Shown piece by piece: positions 61,525-64,000 of a stretch of 64,000 bases of DNA. The stretch spans positions 189,315 through 253,314 of the forward strand of contig NZ_SUTJ01000002.1 of the NCBI RefSeq assembly GCF_015062915.1. Direction: 5' to 3'. Below the pieces are notes generated by a model, which was not told the origin of the DNA, searched no databases, and saw only the letters and a list, made by a program, of their open reading frames with translations. Each line of letters opens with the position of its first letter. Within the stretch, counting starts at the first letter, position 1. The position numbers and the translations under genes are program-made. The DNA is from Methanobrevibacter thaueri (lineage in GTDB: Archaea > Methanobacteriota > Methanobacteria > Methanobacteriales > Methanobacteriaceae).

Positions 61525-62628
61525 ATGGATGACAAAATTAGTATTATATTACCGATTTTCAATGTCGGAGACCATTTAAGGGGCGGAATCGATTCACTTG
61601 TCAACCAGACAATAGGAAATGAGAACCTTGAGATAATCATGGTCAACGATTGCTCAACCGACGGATCCGACAAGATTATTGATGAATATGCAGAGAAATA
61701 TGACTGCTGCATAGCGATTCATCATGAGGAAAACAGCGGTGCCGCATACACTCCCCGCAACACAGGAATCAAGGCATGCACCGGAGACTACATAATGTTT
61801 CTGGATCCGGATGACAGATACACTCCTGACGCCTGTGAAGTGCTGTACAATGCGGTCAAGGCAAATGATGCACAGATGGCTTTCGGACGTTTCAGAAGAA
61901 TATTCGAATACGGCGGAAAGGTTCAAAAGTCATACTCCCCATACATGGATTCACTGGAGCAGGCCTACCCTGACGAGACCTTTGAAACAGAAAACTTCAT
62001 TAACGTGCCGGATTTCATCTGGGACAATGTTCTGGAAAGCCTCATCTACGGTAAAACCGTCCAAGGAGTATATTCTCGTGACAGCCCATTGGACACAATC
62101 CACATTGACAATATCGAACAGGAACCGGACATATTGAAGATGCACCCTTCAGTTTGGAGCAAAATCTACAGAAGGGACTTGATTATGGACAACCATATAC
62201 GCTTTGAACCTTTCGTTTCAGGAGATGACATGGCATTCACCCTTGAAACCCTTCTGGCTGCAAAGGGAATCGTATTCCTAAACAACTTCATGTGCTATGA
62301 CTACTATATCCGTGACCTGCCAGAGGACAAGTCTATCACAAAAACAGTCAATGTCAGACTCTTGGATGAGCTAATGGAGTCCTACATATACTGCAGAAAG
62401 TGCACTGAAGGATATTCAAAGGAAATTCAAAACATAAGCCTGAATCCGCACCTGCTTCATTGGACATACACTTGGAAAAACTCCTCATTCACAAAAGAGG
62501 AAAACAAGTTACTGTTAAGTAAAGTTAAAAGGCTTAAAAAAATTCATAAAACTGACACTAAAACCAAATGGCTTTTATCAAGCATGACCACCGCTCTTGA
62601 AGCATCAATACACACTTCAAGGGAATAA
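61525..62628 (+). CDS. Family 2 glycosyltransferase
   Basis: A 367-aa GT-A enzyme. ISIILPIFNVGDHLRGGIDS and IIMVNDCSTDGSDKIIDEYA bind the nucleotide sugar, and MFLDPDDRYTPDACEVLYN holds the DxD-type metal site. The C-terminal half has no membrane span, so it is soluble or peripheral, and resembles CDP-glycerol or teichoic-type glycosyltransferases in layout. It may serve surface glycan or N-glycan synthesis. It is divergent from topA. Confidence 0.88.
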   Translation: MDDKISIILPIFNVGDHLRGGIDSLVNQTIGNENLEIIMVNDCSTDGSDKIIDEYAEKYDCCIAIHHEENSGAAYTPRNTGIKACTGDYIMFLDPDDRYTPDACEVLYNAVKANDAQMAFGRFRRIFEYGGKVQKSYSPYMDSLEQAYPDETFETENFINVPDFIWDNVLESLIYGKTVQGVYSRDSPLDTIHIDNIEQEPDILKMHPSVWSKIYRRDLIMDNHIRFEPFVSGDDMAFTLETLLAAKGIVFLNNFMCYDYYIRDLPEDKSITKTVNVRLLDELMESYIYCRKCTEGYSKEIQNISLNPHLLHWTYTWKNSSFTKEENKLLLSKVKRLKKIHKTDTKTKWLLSSMTTALEASIHTSRE

Positions 62629-62671
62629 TACCATCAACCATGCTTTTATTTTTTTAAAAAAAGAATAAGAA

Positions 62672-62830
62672 TTATTTTTCAGAAGTTAAGTCTTCATTAT
62701 AGAAACGGTAAAAATCAGCGCAGAAATCGCAAATCGGATACTTGCCGTTACGGTAATATCCAAGCTCTGCCTTATTCATGTCAAATTTTTGACCGCATAT
62801 AAAACAAGTTTCGATTTTTTCTTCAGACAT
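62672..62830 (-). CDS. Small zinc-ribbon protein
   Basis: A 52-aa protein, MSEEKIETCFICGQKFDMNK and AELGYYRNGKYPICDFCADF, with two CxxC pairs (CFIC, CDFC) forming one zinc ribbon. It is too short to be more than a binding module. The ATG at 62830 follows AAGGTTTTAAC. It lies 43 bases downstream of serB on the same strand and may share its transcript. Confidence 0.75.
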   Translation of the reverse strand: MSEEKIETCFICGQKFDMNKAELGYYRNGKYPICDFCADFYRFYNEDLTSEK

Positions 62831-62872
62831 GTTAAAACCTTAAAAAAAAGAAAATGGAAAGGTTAAATGAAT

Positions 62873-64000
62873 TTAACCTATATTGTATTTTTGCAATAGT
62901 AAAATCTCTTCAGTAGAGACTTTTCCACCTTGTTTGAATTTTTCAAAGATTTCTTGAGCTCTTTGTTTTTCTTCACGGTTTTTGTTAGCTCCGGAAGATC
63001 CTTTGTTATCAGATTTTCTGCGTTTAGGTTTGTTGGAACCTAATTTCTTATTGATAACGTGAATGTCACTTAAGATAGCTTTGAACTCTTCATGTTTTTC
63101 AGATGCATTTCTACGAGCTTCGATGAATTTTTTGTGTGCGTCATCAGCTGCGGTTCTGATGTCATCAGTTTTTCTGAAGTATTTAAGCATTTCTTCGTGA
63201 GCAGCTTGAGCTTTTTCGGAAAGTTCAATGACTTTTGCGTGTTCTTCTTCGGAAACTTTTTTGAGTTCTTCAACTTCGCCTTTAGCAGCTTCGTCCTCAT
63301 GAATTTCCATTAACTGTTTTCTTAAGTCATTAGCGTTTTTAACAAGTTGGTTTTCTTTTTTAATATCTAATACACGAGTTTCGATGATTTTATCAATCTT
63401 TTTGATCTCGTTTTCGATTTTAATTTTGTTGCGTTTTCCTGAATTCCATTCGATGTTTTTGATTTTGGAATTAGCTTCATTACGAGCTTTTTTAGCTTCT
63501 TCAACTTGTTTGTTGATTTCGTTACGCTCATTTCTGAATTCAATAGCTTTGTTTAAGTTTTCTTTTAAGGATGCGTTTAATTCATCTCTTATTTTACGTT
63601 GTTCTCTAGCTGTTTTGTTGAATTCTTCCCTTTCATCAGCTACTTGTGCGATTTCAGCTTCTTTTTCGTCTTTTTGTTTTCTGACGCCTTCCATTGTGTC
63701 AGCAAGAACGAATTTTTCCTTAGGAGCTTCTTCTTCAGCTTCTTCAGCTTCATCTTCACTAGCTTCTTCTTCTGCAGGTTCTTCTGCTTCTTCTTCGCTA
63801 GCTTCTTCAGTCGCATCTTCAGCTTCAGCTTCTTCAGCAATGTCTTCGGTTACTTCTTCTGCTTCAGCTTCTTCAGCAGCTTCTTCTTCGTCTTCTACAG
63901 TTTCACTTTCATCTTCAGTGGTTAATTGATTAAGGATTTCACATAAGACTTTGCACAAGTCTTTTTCTTCTACTACTACATCAGCTATTTCTTTTACGGA
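62873..64000 (-). CDS. serB: Phosphoserine phosphatase with coiled-coil extension, partial
   Basis: The reading frame is open to the end of the window. Its first visible residues, VKEIADVVVEEKDLCKVLCE, match the end of the HAD domain of SerB (last strand and helix), so the catalytic part lies beyond base 64000. An acidic stretch of Glu/Ala (about 75 residues) and then about 250 residues of charged coiled coil follow (KDEKEAEIAQVADEREEFNK, ELNASLKENLNKAIEFRNER), like the archaeal COG1340 proteins. A TTG at 63958 is not the true start. This fusion of SerB with a coiled coil is, as far as I recall, found in other Methanobacteriales; its role is unknown. Confidence 0.75.
   Translation of the reverse strand, partial: SVKEIADVVVEEKDLCKVLCEILNQLTTEDESETVEDEEEAAEEAEAEEVTEDIAEEAEAEDATEEASEEEAEEPAEEEASEDEAEEAEEEAPKEKFVLADTMEGVRKQKDEKEAEIAQVADEREEFNKTAREQRKIRDELNASLKENLNKAIEFRNERNEINKQVEEAKKARNEANSKIKNIEWNSGKRNKIKIENEIKKIDKIIETRVLDIKKENQLVKNANDLRKQLMEIHEDEAAKGEVEELKKVSEEEHAKVIELSEKAQAAHEEMLKYFRKTDDIRTAADDAHKKFIEARRNASEKHEEFKAILSDIHVINKKLGSNKPKRRKSDNKGSSGANKNREEKQRAQEIFEKFKQGGKVSTEEILLLQKYNIG

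Noticed and set aside
63384..63929. 181-codon Ser/Leu-rich frame on the plus strand
   Set aside because: It is the antisense of the acidic and coiled-coil part of the serB gene.
1..64000. tRNA, rRNA and prophage genes
   Set aside because: I looked for tRNA T-arm motifs, rRNA segments and phage structural genes and saw none; only an integrase fossil at 33732 remains. A dedicated tRNA scan could still find one that I missed.

Overview
The window looks like a chromosomal segment of a methanogenic archaeon of the Methanobacteriales, most probably Methanobrevibacter. The reasons are an AT-rich genome, an archaeal housekeeping cluster (FtsY, prefoldin alpha, L18a/LX, aIF6, L31e, L39e, PDCD5, S19e, RNase P component 4), AglB-type oligosaccharyltransferase, archaeal BRE/TATA promoters, and an expanded set of secreted adhesin-like proteins with right-handed beta-helix and Ig-like repeats, as is usual in pseudomurein-walled methanogens. 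The genus is inferred; order-level placement is safer.

Layout. 1-3.9 kb: a TetR regulator coupled to a CPBP-type membrane protease gene, a secreted repeat protein, and an Rpn-family PD-(D/E)XK nuclease gene followed by two extra copies of its C-terminal domain. 3.9-20.3 kb: a defence island. A long minus-strand operon resembles class 2 DISARM (5mC methyltransferase, DrmA-like helicase, DrmB-like DUF1998 protein, DrmE-like protein), but it carries a DndD-like SMC-type ATPase with three small unknown proteins and no recognisable DrmC. A Sau3AI/MutH-type endonuclease is divergent from the methyltransferase. A radical SAM protein and a repeat protein of unknown function close the island. 20.4-33.9 kb: an accessory region with small secreted proteins, decayed gene fragments, an exceptional 11-bp-phased tandem repeat (43 units), an MNT nucleotidyltransferase, a HEPN-like operon, three small secreted peptides under near-identical palindromic promoters, an AAA/DUF4143 ATPase and an integrase fossil. 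33.9-46.5 kb: cell-surface proteins (a 1164-aa adhesin, Ig-like proteins, two tandem glycosidase-like proteins) and a sodium-dependent transporter. 46.8-64 kb: mostly conserved core genes (CapA-like phosphatase, ftsY to rnp4 cluster, a VapBC pair, AK6, Drg GTPase, aglB, topA, a GT2 glycosyltransferase, and a serB gene with a coiled-coil extension cut by the window end).

The strongest candidates for something new are: (1) a dispersed regulon in which an 18-bp palindrome sits directly upstream of a BRE/TATA box at five places, four of them driving small secreted peptides and one apparently driving a structured non-coding RNA; (2) the DISARM-like operon with a DndD-like ATPase in place of DrmC, combined with a Sau3AI-type endonuclease; (3) an Rpn locus with an internal, well-placed ribosome binding site before the C-terminal domain, and two free-standing copies of that same domain downstream; and (4) the helically phased 11-bp repeat. 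All functional claims come from reading motifs by eye; no database search was run.
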